Translations under genes and position numbers: made by a program | Notes under the pieces: model-generated | Seen by the model: only the letters and a program-made list of their open reading frames with translations | What the model was told of the DNA's origin: nothing | The model's database searches: none | Part shown: positions 10,341-20,193 of the stretch, piece after piece | Numbering within the stretch: position 1 is the stretch's first letter | How the letters are laid out: every line of letters begins with the position of its first letter | Source of the DNA: Ascaphus truei | Lineage: Eukaryota; Chordata; Amphibia; Anura; Ascaphidae | DNA length: 64,000 bases | Assembly (NCBI GenBank): GCA_036426205.1 | Contig: CM071568.1 | Coordinates: 40,761,221 to 40,825,220 of the forward strand | Direction: 5' to 3'

Positions 10341-11395
10341 TGTGGTGGTGGAGGTTCCGCGGCGGCCCGACAGCATAGGGCGCCGCCATGTTGTTGCGCA
10401 ATAGTGGAGAGTAAGGTCAGAGCAGAGAGAGCTCACGCATGCGCGATGTAAGCGCGCGAACGGCTGGCCAATAAGCAAGAGGCTCAGCCAGGAACTACAA
10501 CTCCCAGGAGCTCTAGCGAAGTCACCTGACGCCAGGGAGCCAATGGGAGGGCTGAATTAGCAAGAGGCAGGAAAGGGAAGCGTGGGGGAGGGACCACGTT
10601 AGCCAGAGGGCACCGGAGGCGCAGGGAAGGAGGAGTGTGAGTGCAGGGGTTCCGTGACCCACCTGCATAGGATAGATCTTCCCTAAGGGCCCTAGGAGAT
10701 TCCCTGAGTCACCGTAGGTTGTGGACTGCAGGGAAGCCCTATAGTACTAGTGACATCATCCCCTTACTGAATAACAGCTAGGGACAAAGGGTGCTGAGTT
10801 GCGGTTTCTGCAGTCGTCTGGGACCAGGTTGCTGAGCATCGTGACATCAGACCAACTGCGCTGGATCGGCGGATCCTTTTTGAAGTTGTCACCGGTCACC
10901 GCAGTGACCGGAAGGTATTTAAATAAAGTGCACTAACACCGGTCAACAGGTGCTGATCCTGCCTTAGGAAACACTATTTGGGGACACTAAGTGGAGTGGC
11001 CAAAGGACTGAGCCTATATATATATTTACAGTACATGGACACGGTGTGGGGGCACGCGGTGACGGGACAGTGACATTACTCATTATGAGAGTGGTCGAGC
11101 CACTAGGGTTATAAATAAGTATAAGTTAATGTATGTGATATGTGTTATTGCCACGGTTACGTATTAAGGGTTATTCTTGCATTACAGTAAAACAGTTTCA
11201 GTCATATGTGTGTGGATATTGTTCTTACCCAGGGGAATCTTACACGATGGGGATCCTGGGTAAGTGGAGGCGCTGCCATTAAGATAAAGGTTACCCCCGG
11301 CTCCCAGTTAGCGGAGGCTCATATCTCCTGGAGCCACAGGTGTGTGTATGCAGTACCCGTAGTCACTCGAGAGCGTAAGAAAGAGGGCTACAACT
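10341..11395 (+). repeat. diverged solo LTR of the PNMA-gypsy superfamily (family W)
   Basis: Aligns in order with the LTRs of copies A and B. It shows GGTTCCGC followed by GGGCGCCGCCAT, the GCATGCGCGA block, AGCCAATGGGAG, and in U5 the 12-mer TGGAGGCGCTGC (11275-11286). Downstream is GCGGAGGCTCA, whose GGCTC pairs with GAGCC. Both ends are uncertain because no clean TG...CA is preserved. Confidence in the relationship is higher than in the limits. Confidence 0.65.
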
Positions 11396-11907
11396 GTTAA
11401 ACTAAAGCAGGCTAAACTACATAAATAAGGAACATAAAATTCCTCAGAGGTAGGAAAAAAGATCCAGAAAGGAAGATAAAAAAAGAACATTTAATATTGA
11501 AATACAGTATAAAAAACATGTGCAATCAGCTAAATGAATCCAATTCAAGCATGTATGGATTGAGTTGGACTTTTTGCTTGTATATCACATTCACAGTGAT
11601 ATTGTTTTGTCTTATTTTATTAGCACTATATGCAGTTGATGTTACAATTGCTCTTATTATATGTTTAGGCGCCGTCTAGTACTGATTTTTCATTCTGTAT
11701 ATTGTTCTGTCCAGGGTGGTCAGAATCACTAGATAGGCAGCCACACTATTAACACTATAATATTTTATTTAAGTGGTAGTTACACTTATTCACATTTTCC
11801 TTAAATTCTTTTTCTTGGTATATTCCAAGCTGTATTGTCAGATAAAAACTAATTATATACTTATGTTCTGACCAGCAGCAGTACCGTGGCTGCTAATATG
11901 CTTTGGT

Positions 11908-11957
11908 GGGCTATTTCCTGTCTTGCCTTTAAATTCTTTATAGACAAGCTACCCAGC
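11908..11957 (+). mobile_element. left piece of a split LINE 3' end
   Basis: Matches the LINE at 38084-40293 (blocks TTCCTGTCTTGC, AAATTCTTT and ACAAGCTACCCAGC correspond to about 39830-39873). It resumes at 20194 after the nested LTR X and gypsy A. CAGC at 11954-11957 is repeated at 20194-20197. Confidence 0.75.
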
Positions 11958-12745
11958 CGTAGCGGTCATGTAAAATGGCTACAGTCATCTCTCCTGCTGA
12001 CAGTAAGGCCTGGTAAGTTGTGGGCATGCCAGCAGTAATTATGGAGGTTTGCCCTCACACCCTGGTTCGCCAGGACCATCCCCAAGTGACCGAAGGGACC
12101 CTGATGAGGTGGAAGCGCTGCACTGGAAATAGGTAGGACTCAGCACACTACCTCAGCTGCCGGTCTGGACGGGTCCTCCACATACACCATCATGCGGGAG
12201 ACTCAGGAGTCCTGTAGCCAACAGGTGGTGGGCATGCCAGCAGTAATTATGGAGGTTTGCCCTCACACCCTGGTGAGGTGCCCTATGTATGGATGGGAGT
12301 GGTCACAGGCTCTGACTCCATGGTTAGTGATGTCAGAGGTGTGTCAGCCTCCAGAGTATACATAAGGCACAGCACTGAGCCAAAGTTAGGAGTAGAGTGT
12401 GTGTGTTACTGGAGGAGGAGTAAGAGTAGAAGCAGTTAAGAGTTATGTTATAGTAGCTGAATAAGAAGACTGTGTCCAGGGACCTGGCACAGAGTAAAGA
12501 CATCCCGGCTGGGATAGGGAATCCCTATTTTAGGAGAACTACACCTTGTAAAGGGAAGTGCTGTGACAATGGAGGGCTAATACACCCCATTGTGGAGGGC
12601 AGCATGGCCCACCGTCCAATAAAGATGCTCTTAATTACCAACCCTCTCGTGTACATGTGTGAAGTGATTGTACAGAGAGGAGCACCACCGAAGAGATCCT
12701 CGCCAGGACCATCCCCAAGTGACCGAAGGGACCCTGATGAGGTGG
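11958..12745 (+). repeat. LTR of family X, left portion, internally rearranged
   Basis: Reads like the reverse complement of the LTRs at 58544-59352 and 62779-63588. It begins (C)GTAGC at 11958 after TSD CAGC. Its order is abnormal: LTR start (11958-12066), then a jump to the U5 part (12067-12229, CGCCAGGACC to CCAACAGGTG), then a return to GTGGGCATGCC (12230) and onward to GAGGTGGA (12745). The U5 part in the first piece is intact and holds TGGAAGCGCTGC (12110-12121). The second is cut by gypsy A and ends at 20050-20193. Both internal joints have 2-3 bp of microhomology. Confidence 0.8.
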
Positions 12746-12746
12746 A

Positions 12747-15641
12747 TGTGGGGCGCCAGCCACGTTTCAAAGATTGATGGAGAAGACCATCGGGGACATG
12801 GTGCCGAGGGAATGTCTGGTATACCTGGATGACATTATCGTCTTCGGGAGAACCTTAGAGGAACACGAAGAACGGTTACTCAAGGTAATCGACCGTCTGG
12901 GGGACGAAGGTTTGAAATTGTCTCTTGACAAATGCCGTTTTTGCCACACATCGGTGACCTACGTGGGGCACATAGTGTCCGCCAAGGGAATCGCTACTGA
13001 TCCTGCCAAGATAGAAGCCGTAGTAACTTGGCCGCGCCCTGAGAACGTCACAGAGCTGCGGTGCTTCCTAGGCTTCTGCGGATATTACCGCCGCTTTGTG
13101 GAAGGATACTCAAGCAAGGCTAAGCCCCTGAACAGTCTGTTAAAAATATATCCCTCAGCAACCGGGAAGAAAGCTGCCTCAGCTAGTCAACCGTTCGGGG
13201 ACCAATGGACATCGGAGTGTGAACAAGCCTTCATGAACCTAAAGAAATGCCTGACTGAGGCGCCTGTGCTTGCCTATGCGGATCCAGAGCAGCCCTACGT
13301 CCTACACGTGGATGCCAGTTTGAATGGACTGGGCGCCGTCCTGCACCAGAAACACCTTGAAGGTCTGCGGCCTGTGGCTTATGTCAGTCGTAGCTTGACC
13401 CCCAGCGAGCAGAGATACCCTGTCCACAAGTTGGAATTCCTGGCTCTCAAGTGGGCTATTACCGAGAAGTTGCATGATTACCTGTACGGGGTGGCTTTCG
13501 AAGTAAGGACCGATAACAACCCCCTTACTTATGTCAACACCTCAGCAAAACTGGACGCGGCCGGACACCGCTGGTTGGCCGCCTTGAATAATTATATCTT
13601 CTCTATGAAGTATAAGCCCGGACCCCTGAATGTCGGGGCGGACGCCCTTTCCCGAAGACCCGGACTAAGTGCTATCCCTGATGACGAGAAATGGGAAGAA
13701 CTGCCTGGGCCAGCAGTGCGGGCCATGTGCAGCATGGCCGCTATAATCGATGATCAAGTGGCGTTCTCAGAATTGAGAGTAGTCGATTCATTGGGATGTC
13801 GGTCGCAGGCTGTCCCCGACGCTTACTGTGATCCCAAAGGGATGAATATCACGCCTGACACGGTATTACGGTGGAAGGACCTAGTAGATTATCAAGTGCG
13901 AGACCCTCTGGTTGGTATCCTCCGAAGGGCCGTAATGAAGAAGAATCCGGCTCTGCTCAAGTGTGCCCCCAAAAACTTGGTAGCCCTCCTCATGTGGGAG
14001 TGGAATCACTTCACAATAGACAATTGCTTACTATACCGGGTGGTACAATACCACAACCACCCGGACAGAAGACAACTGGTCCTTCCCAGGAACCTACAAT
14101 TTCTAGTGCTAAAGGCTCTACATGACGATCATGGACACCTGGGTACCGACAAGACCTTTGGGCTGGTCCGAGATCGGTTCTTTTGGCCTAAAATGAGAGA
14201 GGATGTTGAGCGTCATTGTCACCGGTGTCCCCGGTGTGTACAGCGGAAAACCCTGCCCACCCGAGCGGCCCCCATGGGTCATCTGCAGAGTTCGAAGCCC
14301 ATGGACCTTGTGTGCATGGACTTCCTGTGTATTGAACCGGATAGCCGGGGGATATGCAATGTGCTGGTTATCACCGACCACTACACGCGTTATGCCCAAG
14401 CTTTCCCTACTAAAGACCAAAAAGCCATCACCGTGGCAAAGATATTGTGGGAAAAATACTTTGTACATTACGGTCTTCCCAACCGCCTCCACTCTGACCA
14501 AGGGCGGGACTTCGAGAGTACTTTGATCAAGGAACTGCTACGCATGTTGAACATTGCCAAATCTCGAACGACCCCATACCACCCTGAAGGAGATGCCCTA
14601 CCAGAGCGGTTTAACCGGACATTGTTAGACATGCTCGGAACTCTACAGAGCGCCCAGAAATCAGAATGGAGTCGACATGTAGAGGCCTTGGTGCATGCGT
14701 ATAATTGTACCCGACATGAGTCCACTGGTTTCTCCCCTTATTTCCTGATGTTTGGGAGAGAAGCCCGCTTACCAGTGGATGTGCGTCTTAGAATCTCCAT
14801 GGATGGGATACATAATGCCACTCATTTCAAATATGTGCGACGACTCAAAGACAACTTGCAGCAGGCATATCAGCAGGCAGAGAAATCCACCGCTAAACTC
14901 AATGCTAACAATAAGAGGCGATATGACCATAAAGTCCGATATCGAGAACTCCGACCCGGAGATGCTGTGTTGCTTCGGAACTTAGGCGTCCCCGGGAAAC
15001 ACAAGTTAGCCGACCGTTGGAGAGACGGAGTGTATGAGATAGAATCCCAAATGCCTGGCCTCCCGGTCTATCGTATCAGAGACACCAACGGCCGGGTAAA
15101 GGTATGGCACCGCAATCACCTTCTTCCCATTCTGCAAGTGGAAGAGGAAGAGATCGAGATATTGGCCACACCGCTCAACGGTGAGCCCGATTTACCAGAG
15201 CAGGGTCAAGAGACTGTCCTTAATGAGACCCCCTTTGACATTACGGAAGATCCATTGGAAGGGCCCTCTCAAAGGGACCACTCCACAGGAGGGGCATCTC
15301 CCGAAGGAGCGACGGGTAAAGGGCCCTGTAGGCCAACGCCTACTGAGGTGGCACCAACAGGCCAACCTTTGGATCCCCAGAGCCCGAGCTTTGTTCCTAA
15401 TAGAGACTATTCAGAGACATTTCTCCCCTCAAGGGAAGAGGCTGAGCCTCAGGACTGTGTTTATTACTCCCCAGAGGGAGTTGCTGAAGAACAGCTCAGA
15501 CGGAGCCAAAGAAACAGGTACCCTCCAACGTGGGTAGCCTATGATCAGATGGGGGCACCCCACTATGAGACTCAGCAGTGTCCTCGGAGCAGGCTCCGAT
15601 CTGTGCTGGTGCTGTTCACAGAGTTGTGTAATATTGTCTAG
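12747..15641 (+). CDS. pol: Ty3/gypsy pol: RT (C-terminal part), RNase H, integrase
   Basis: One uninterrupted frame of about 960 codons. RT enters just before the catalytic YLDD (12822-12833), followed by CRFCHTSVTYVGHIVSAKG and FLGFCGYYRRF. RNase H shows HVDASLNGLGAVLHQ (13306 on), LEFLALKWAI and VRTDNNPLTY. The integrase HHCC zinc finger has its two His near 14121-14136 and CHRC/CVQRK near 14215-14245. The catalytic triad is Asp 14319, Asp 14496 and Glu 14604 (D-58-D-35-E). The tail is proline-rich and ends LRRSQRNRYPPTWVAYDQMG, a common end of gypsy polyproteins. No chromodomain is obvious. The frame is intact, but its N-terminal half lies 3 kb downstream because of the permutation, so this locus cannot express a normal polyprotein. 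It has no start codon of its own; the listed start is the breakpoint. Confidence 0.95.
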   Translation, partial: CGAPATFQRLMEKTIGDMVPRECLVYLDDIIVFGRTLEEHEERLLKVIDRLGDEGLKLSLDKCRFCHTSVTYVGHIVSAKGIATDPAKIEAVVTWPRPENVTELRCFLGFCGYYRRFVEGYSSKAKPLNSLLKIYPSATGKKAASASQPFGDQWTSECEQAFMNLKKCLTEAPVLAYADPEQPYVLHVDASLNGLGAVLHQKHLEGLRPVAYVSRSLTPSEQRYPVHKLEFLALKWAITEKLHDYLYGVAFEVRTDNNPLTYVNTSAKLDAAGHRWLAALNNYIFSMKYKPGPLNVGADALSRRPGLSAIPDDEKWEELPGPAVRAMCSMAAIIDDQVAFSELRVVDSLGCRSQAVPDAYCDPKGMNITPDTVLRWKDLVDYQVRDPLVGILRRAVMKKNPALLKCAPKNLVALLMWEWNHFTIDNCLLYRVVQYHNHPDRRQLVLPRNLQFLVLKALHDDHGHLGTDKTFGLVRDRFFWPKMREDVERHCHRCPRCVQRKTLPTRAAPMGHLQSSKPMDLVCMDFLCIEPDSRGICNVLVITDHYTRYAQAFPTKDQKAITVAKILWEKYFVHYGLPNRLHSDQGRDFESTLIKELLRMLNIAKSRTTPYHPEGDALPERFNRTLLDMLGTLQSAQKSEWSRHVEALVHAYNCTRHESTGFSPYFLMFGREARLPVDVRLRISMDGIHNATHFKYVRRLKDNLQQAYQQAEKSTAKLNANNKRRYDHKVRYRELRPGDAVLLRNLGVPGKHKLADRWRDGVYEIESQMPGLPVYRIRDTNGRVKVWHRNHLLPILQVEEEEIEILATPLNGEPDLPEQGQETVLNETPFDITEDPLEGPSQRDHSTGGASPEGATGKGPCRPTPTEVAPTGQPLDPQSPSFVPNRDYSETFLPSREEAEPQDCVYYSPEGVAEEQLRRSQRNRYPPTWVAYDQMGAPHYETQQCPRSRLRSVLVLFTELCNIV

Positions 15642-15739
15642 AGTTATGCATGTGCTAAGTTGTATCTCCAATGCATTTTTCATTATATAAATGCTGTATA
15701 TAGTTATGACATTAGTGTTCCAAGCGAGGGCGTTGGGAA

Positions 15740-15756
15740 TTTTACCGGGGGGAGGA
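15740..15756 (+). promoter_or_regulatory. polypurine tract of copy A
   Basis: ACCGGGGGGAGGA directly precedes LTR start TGTAGCC. Copy B has ACCAGGGGGAGGA at the same place and family X has ACCAGGGGGAGTA on the minus strand. It primes plus-strand DNA synthesis in LTR elements. Confidence 0.85.
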
Positions 15757-17006
15757 TGTAGCCAGGTCCCCTGCAGTATTACCTTCTCCTCTGTATTGCG
15801 AGCGAGCAGCACTTAAGGTTGCGGCTGGTATCGCGATGTATGGTTCCGCCGGTTCGCGGAGCAGGGCGCCGCCATTGTTAGGGGCGTTGCGCATGCGCGA
15901 GAAGCAGGAGTACTCCAGGATTACAGGGAGCTCGCGCCTGCGCAGTCACGGTCCAGAAAGCCCGCGAAGGAGTAGCCAATAGGGAAGGAGGATCGCTGTT
16001 GGTACCCGGAGATATATTCCGCACGCAGGAACTACGTAGTCAGTTGGGGACTGGAGCAGCAAGGGGTAAGAGGTAGGGTGCTGGAGTCTGTGGCTCCGAG
16101 CACTAGGCCAGTACTCCCGTAGGCCCCAGACAGCCCTGAGCCACGCTAGCAGAGTGTGATAGGGACCGGCCCGAAGTTAGGGACCTGCCCCTTTATCCAT
16201 AAGCTAGTAAGGGAACACAGCGGACGCTGTACCTTCCACCACGAGGTTCGGGACCACGTGGGGTTCTAACCGGAACCATAGACTATCAGTGCGGAGGCTC
16301 CGTACGGAGGGCCTACAGCCTGTGGACATCAACCGGGTTGTCATTAAGTACAGACGACCAAAGAAGCGGTGATATTATCCACGCTGGAATTCACCTCACC
16401 ATTGGAGGACATCCAGCGATCCTTTGCGGTATAGCAGTACCCGGGGCTGGAGCCCGGGCAGGTAACCCCACAACACACGTGCACCAACCAGGCCTACCAT
16501 TGACATAGTGGCTGCGCAGTCACACACAAATACACCTACGTTCGTTGAGACATTGGGTGGGACTCACTGGACTTGAGGGTGGAGTTATTGTTGGGGACTG
16601 TAGCATCCGCCGAGACGCCGTTAGTGTGGACACCCACTGTGGTGCCCGCTATAAGTTATTCGGAAGTATACCTTGAGTTGGGTTATCTCGGAAGAGGCAC
16701 CCCTGTTGTATTTGGCTTGATTTCAATTGCTCAATGCTTAGTAAAGAAGTATTTGTTATCGTATAGTATTGTATGTATTCATTTGTTGTCCTGCGAGGAA
16801 CCACTCCCCCTCTGGTGGGAGCCATCGCAGGTGGAGGCGCTGCATCAGTATAAGTGATATCCTTAGTATATAGCCCCAGGTTCCCGTAGCGGAGACTCAG
16901 TCCTCCTGCAAGCTAACAGGTGATGCACCACACATGAGTAACCATATATTCCCCTGCACCCACACAGTAGAATCTGAGATTGGGGGGGGGGGAAATACCC
17001 ATTACA
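15757..17006 (+). repeat. single LTR of copy A (1,250 bp)
   Basis: TGTAGCCAGG...CATTACA. U5 contains TGGAGGCGCTGC at 16832-16843, 163 bp before the LTR end, and the primer-binding site TGGAGGCGCTGC starts 3 bp after it (17009-17020). Clearly diverged from the two copy B LTRs, which are nearly alike, so A and B are independent lineages of the family. Confidence 0.92.
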
Positions 17007-17008
17007 TT

Positions 17009-17020
17009 TGGAGGCGCTGC
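17009..17020 (+). promoter_or_regulatory. primer-binding site TGGAGGCGCTGC
   Basis: Lies 2 bp after the LTR, starts with TGG as expected for pairing with a tRNA CCA end, and its first seven bases fit a tRNA ending GCCUCCA, as in vertebrate tRNA-Thr (from memory; inference). The same site is at 23670-23681 in copy B. Confidence 0.75.
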
Positions 17021-17062
17021 TGAGATTCTCAGACCTGGGGTGCCCTATTCAAATGTTCTAGA

Positions 17063-18289
17063 ATGTCTACCGAATTCCCGTGCCTGTCGCGCTCAGACGT
17101 ATATGAGTGGGCTACGAGGTTGGAATTACCACCCGCGCACACTTTAGCGGTGTGCGGCGTCCCTATAGACATCCCATCTGTGGCCATCCGCGTGGCCCTG
17201 CGCCAACATTTTCATCTCCGGGGTAAAAACGCCCTAGTCTTAGTGGATCAATGCACAGGAACCAAAGGGCGCCATTCAGTGTTAGTAGACCTTGGACAAG
17301 ATGTGAATGATGAACAAGGACCATCTAGTGTATGGTTTGACGATCCGGCCGAGTCGAGTTGCGCAATAGTATACCCCACGCGGCCTATCAAGTCAGAACT
17401 CGACAGCCCTCGCACGAACTTAGAGGAGGCGGATATGTGCGCCTCGTCTTTTACCCCTGAGAGTTATTGCGAGTCTATAGTAGGCACAGTTGCCGACCAC
17501 AGCCCACCGCTCAGTATCACCCCACTCCCGACTAGCGAAAGAAGTGAGATTCAAATGTTGGCTCAAAGTATTGCCGAATTGGGAGGAGCCAGGGCTGACG
17601 CATCGATGCAACAACAGTACCGTAAATTAAAGACCTTCTCAGGCACTAAACCAACCCCCTCGGGCGAGGAAGCATTCGACGTCTGGATAGAATATACCTC
17701 GCAGGTGGTAGAGGAATGGACTTGTCCTGAGTTAGTCAAACGCCAACGTATAATGGAGTGTCTACGGGCCCCTGCTTCCATCACCATACGGCTGGCTAAA
17801 GATCAACATGCAGACATTACTGCTCAGAAAATGTTGGAGACACTCGAGCGTGCCTACGGGCGGACTGAGGATGAAGGCCAACTGATGCTGAGGTACCTCA
17901 ATCTTCGCCAGAAGCCGGGGGAGGAGCTGTCTGTCTATCTCCACCGAATTAGGTTAGTGTTATGGGATATGCGGAAACGAGACCAAATAAAGTCCACGCA
18001 GGTGGACGAGTATTGTTGGAATCAATTCCAGAAAGGAGCCCTGCTCGACAACCCTATCGCCCTCCTGGTCAAATGCTCTCTGATGTGGAACGAACCTCCT
18101 AGCTGGGAAGCTCTAGTGGGTGAGATCAACAAACATGAAGCCTATGGCCGGTTGCATCCTCCCGCCAAGAGTAAGGAGCTCACCCCCTGTGACCCGTCTA
18201 AAGCCCCGGGGGCCAAAGCCAAGAATCCTGCGCCTCCCGAAGAGGAAGTCGCCCCCAAGGGTGCGGTCCCCAAAGTTAGGGCGAATTGA
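17063..18289 (+). pseudogene. gag: PNMA-type Gag of copy A, ending at a premature stop
   Basis: 408 codons from MSTEFPCLS. Residues about 10-65 (DVYEWATRLELPPAHTLAVC onward) fit the RRM-like N-terminal domain shared by PNMA proteins and their gypsy relatives. Residues about 184-345 (YRKLKTFSGTKPTPSGEEAF ... YCWNQFQKGAL) fit the PNMA/gypsy capsid, with the conserved YLNLRQKPGEELSVYLHRI helix. A basic proline-rich linker follows. The frame stops at 18287-18289, where copy B has CGA; this looks like C-to-T decay at a CpG. The CCHC knuckle lies in frame beyond the stop (about 18335-18376). The capsid packages the element RNA in the cytoplasm. The start is chosen because both copies have ATG there, 56 bp after the LTR in copy A. 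Confidence 0.88.
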
Positions 18290-20049
18290 AATTCCCCACC
18301 CCCATACCGTGGCCATCCAGAATCAAGGGACCGTTTTTGTTACACCTGTGGCAAGAAGGGCCACCTCGCTCGGACCTGCCCCGAACGGGAGGAGTTTCCC
18401 GACGACAAAGCTTCCACTCGACCAAACCCAGCTAGGACGATGGTATGCCAAGCGCGAGCCACCGAACCCGAATGGGGACAACTCCCCAGGGAACCCCGCA
18501 GTCCCGGCCGACACCGAAGCCCAGACGGACCCCTCCAACCGAGGGCCGTACAGCCAAGTAGGCCCGGCAGCCATTGTACCCATCTTAGTAGAAGGGATCT
18601 ACGCCTCGGCCCTACTGGATACGGGCTCACAAGTGACCATCATCTATTATCCGTTCTATGCCCAACACCTCCGGCACTGTACCCTGCGCCTGGCCGAACA
18701 CGTGGCCGTACGAGGGCTAAGCAATGAAGACTACCCTATCACTGGGATTGTACAGGTGCAGGTGGAAATACTCCAGCTGAACACCGGGAAACGACATCCC
18801 ATGTGGCTAGCGGCTTTGGTATGCCCAGAACCCCAAGGTCCATACAAGTACCGATCATTCTAGGCACTAGGGATATAGTACAAGAAGTGTTCCGGCAGTA
18901 CCTAAAAGAGGCTAATGAATTACCCTTAGCCACCGCTCTTCTAGACCCAGTGCTACGAGACGAGTGCCAACGGATCTATGCCTTGGAACAACATGGGGAC
19001 CTATACAATCGTCAAGTTGGGCTGACAACCATATTACCGGGGGGAGTACGAAGGCTGCCCGTCTGGTGTTGCTACCCGGACCGGAAGGGTGAGGATCAGC
19101 TGTTCCCGCTGGAAAGTACCCCTGAGGACGAAGTCCGGAAAGGATACAAGATACTCCCAGAGGTGAGGGAATGGACCACTAAGATTCCCCGCCGAACCCA
19201 CGTATACGTGCAGAATGTCTCTCCCTTCCCGATGAATTTGGATGTCGGACAGAAGTTGGGGAGTATATATCCGGTCAGCCCTGTCATGGGCCCCCCAGAG
19301 GTGAAGGCGGCGGGCGCGGACGGACGGACCGTTGAAATGAAATTCAATTTCGGTGAGTCGACGTTATCCCCCCAGTGGAAAGACCGACTGGTCGCGCAGT
19401 TGACCCGACGACAACATGTGTTCTCTACAAGTGAGTTGGATGTGGGGTGTAGCCGCAGTGCCCAACATACCATCAGACTGAGCGATACCACCCCGTTCCG
19501 AGAACGATCGCGCCGCCTCGCTCCACGAGATATAGACGACGTGAGGAATGTTCTCCATGATATGGAAGATTCCGGGATCTTGGTAGAATCTCGGGGCCCA
19601 TACGCGTCCCCCATCGTGGTGCGAAAGAAAAATGGAACCGTACGACTATGTATCGATTATCGGACACTGAACAACCGCACGATACCGGATCAGTACACCC
19701 TTCCGCGTATCGAAGAGCTACTAAACGCACTAAACGGGAGTCAGTGGTTCAGTGTGCTCGATCTCCGATCCGGGTACTACCAGGCTCCTATGAGCGCGGA
19801 GGATCAAGAAAAAACGGCTTTCGTCTGTCCCTTAGGATTCTATCAATTCACCCGTATGCCCCAAGGCATATGTGGGGCGCCAGCCACGTTTCAAAGATTG
19901 ATGGAGAAGACCATCGGGGACATGGTGCCGAGGGAATGTCTGGTATACCTGGATGACATTATCGTCTTCGGGAGAACCTTAGAGGAACACGAAGAACGGT
20001 TACTCAAGGTAATCGACCGTCTGGGGGACGAAGGTTTGAAATTGTCTCT
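18290..20049 (+). pseudogene. pol: CCHC knuckle, protease and N-terminal RT of copy A
   Basis: Continues gag without a separate pol start. It holds the zinc knuckle (CYTCGKKGHLARTC), an aspartic protease with DTG at 18618-18626 inside ALLDTGSQVTII, then RT: YASPIVVRKKNGTVRLCIDY, LDLRSGYYQAPMS, FTRMPQGICGAPATFQRLME and YLDD at 19946-19957. Against copy B there is one extra base near 18460-18475 and one missing base near 18852, which move the frame out and back. RT ends at the permutation breakpoint (20049), after which the frame runs into LTR X. Confidence 0.88.
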
Positions 20050-20193
20050 CATACACCATCATGCGGGAGACTCAGGAGTCCTGTAGCCAACAGGTGCACC
20101 ACCAGACACTACCACACTGTAATGGGGACTGGTTAGACCACAGGGGCCAATATGAGATTGGGGGGGTCAGACCGGTTCACAAAAACCGTTACA
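20050..20193 (+). repeat. LTR of family X, right end
   Basis: Continues LTR X after the gypsy: the block at 20050-20096 equals 12181-12227, then runs through CCAATATGAGATTGGG to the terminal CCGTTACA (20186-20193). The CAGC duplication follows (20194-20197). Confidence 0.85.

Larger units (their letters stand above)
9522..11697. repeat. 2.2-kb inverted repeat holding an LTR and a 557-bp insertion
   Basis: The left arm (9522-9636 continuing at 10194-10237) matches the right arm (11549-11697) in reverse complement. Shared blocks include CAGTACTAGACGG, AATAAGAGCAATTGTAAC and AAAAAGTCCAACTCAATCC. The right arm is continuous. The left arm is split by a 557-bp insertion with a 9-bp duplication. 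Between the arms lies a diverged LTR (about 10341-11395). Confidence 0.8.
12746..20049 (+). mobile_element. circularly permuted full-length Ty3/gypsy element (copy A)
   Basis: Order on the plus strand: RT (part)-RNase H-integrase-tail (12747-15641), polypurine tract, one LTR (15757-17006), primer-binding site, gag-protease-RT (17063-20049). The first 180 bp (12746-12925) and last 180 bp (19870-20049) are identical and cover the same RT segment, so the unit is 7,124 bp (5.87-kb interior plus one 1.25-kb LTR) present once plus 180 bp. It lies inside LTR X and replaces 67 bp of it, judged from the intact copy at 12114-12180. There is no TSD. An integrase-made insertion would give LTR-interior-LTR with a short duplication, so this copy arrived differently, by capture of a circle or concatemer or by template switching. 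Confidence 0.9.

Noticed and set aside
12000..12260. CRISPR-like or satellite array because of repeated blocks
   Set aside because: The repeats are rearranged pieces of one LTR, not regularly spaced units.
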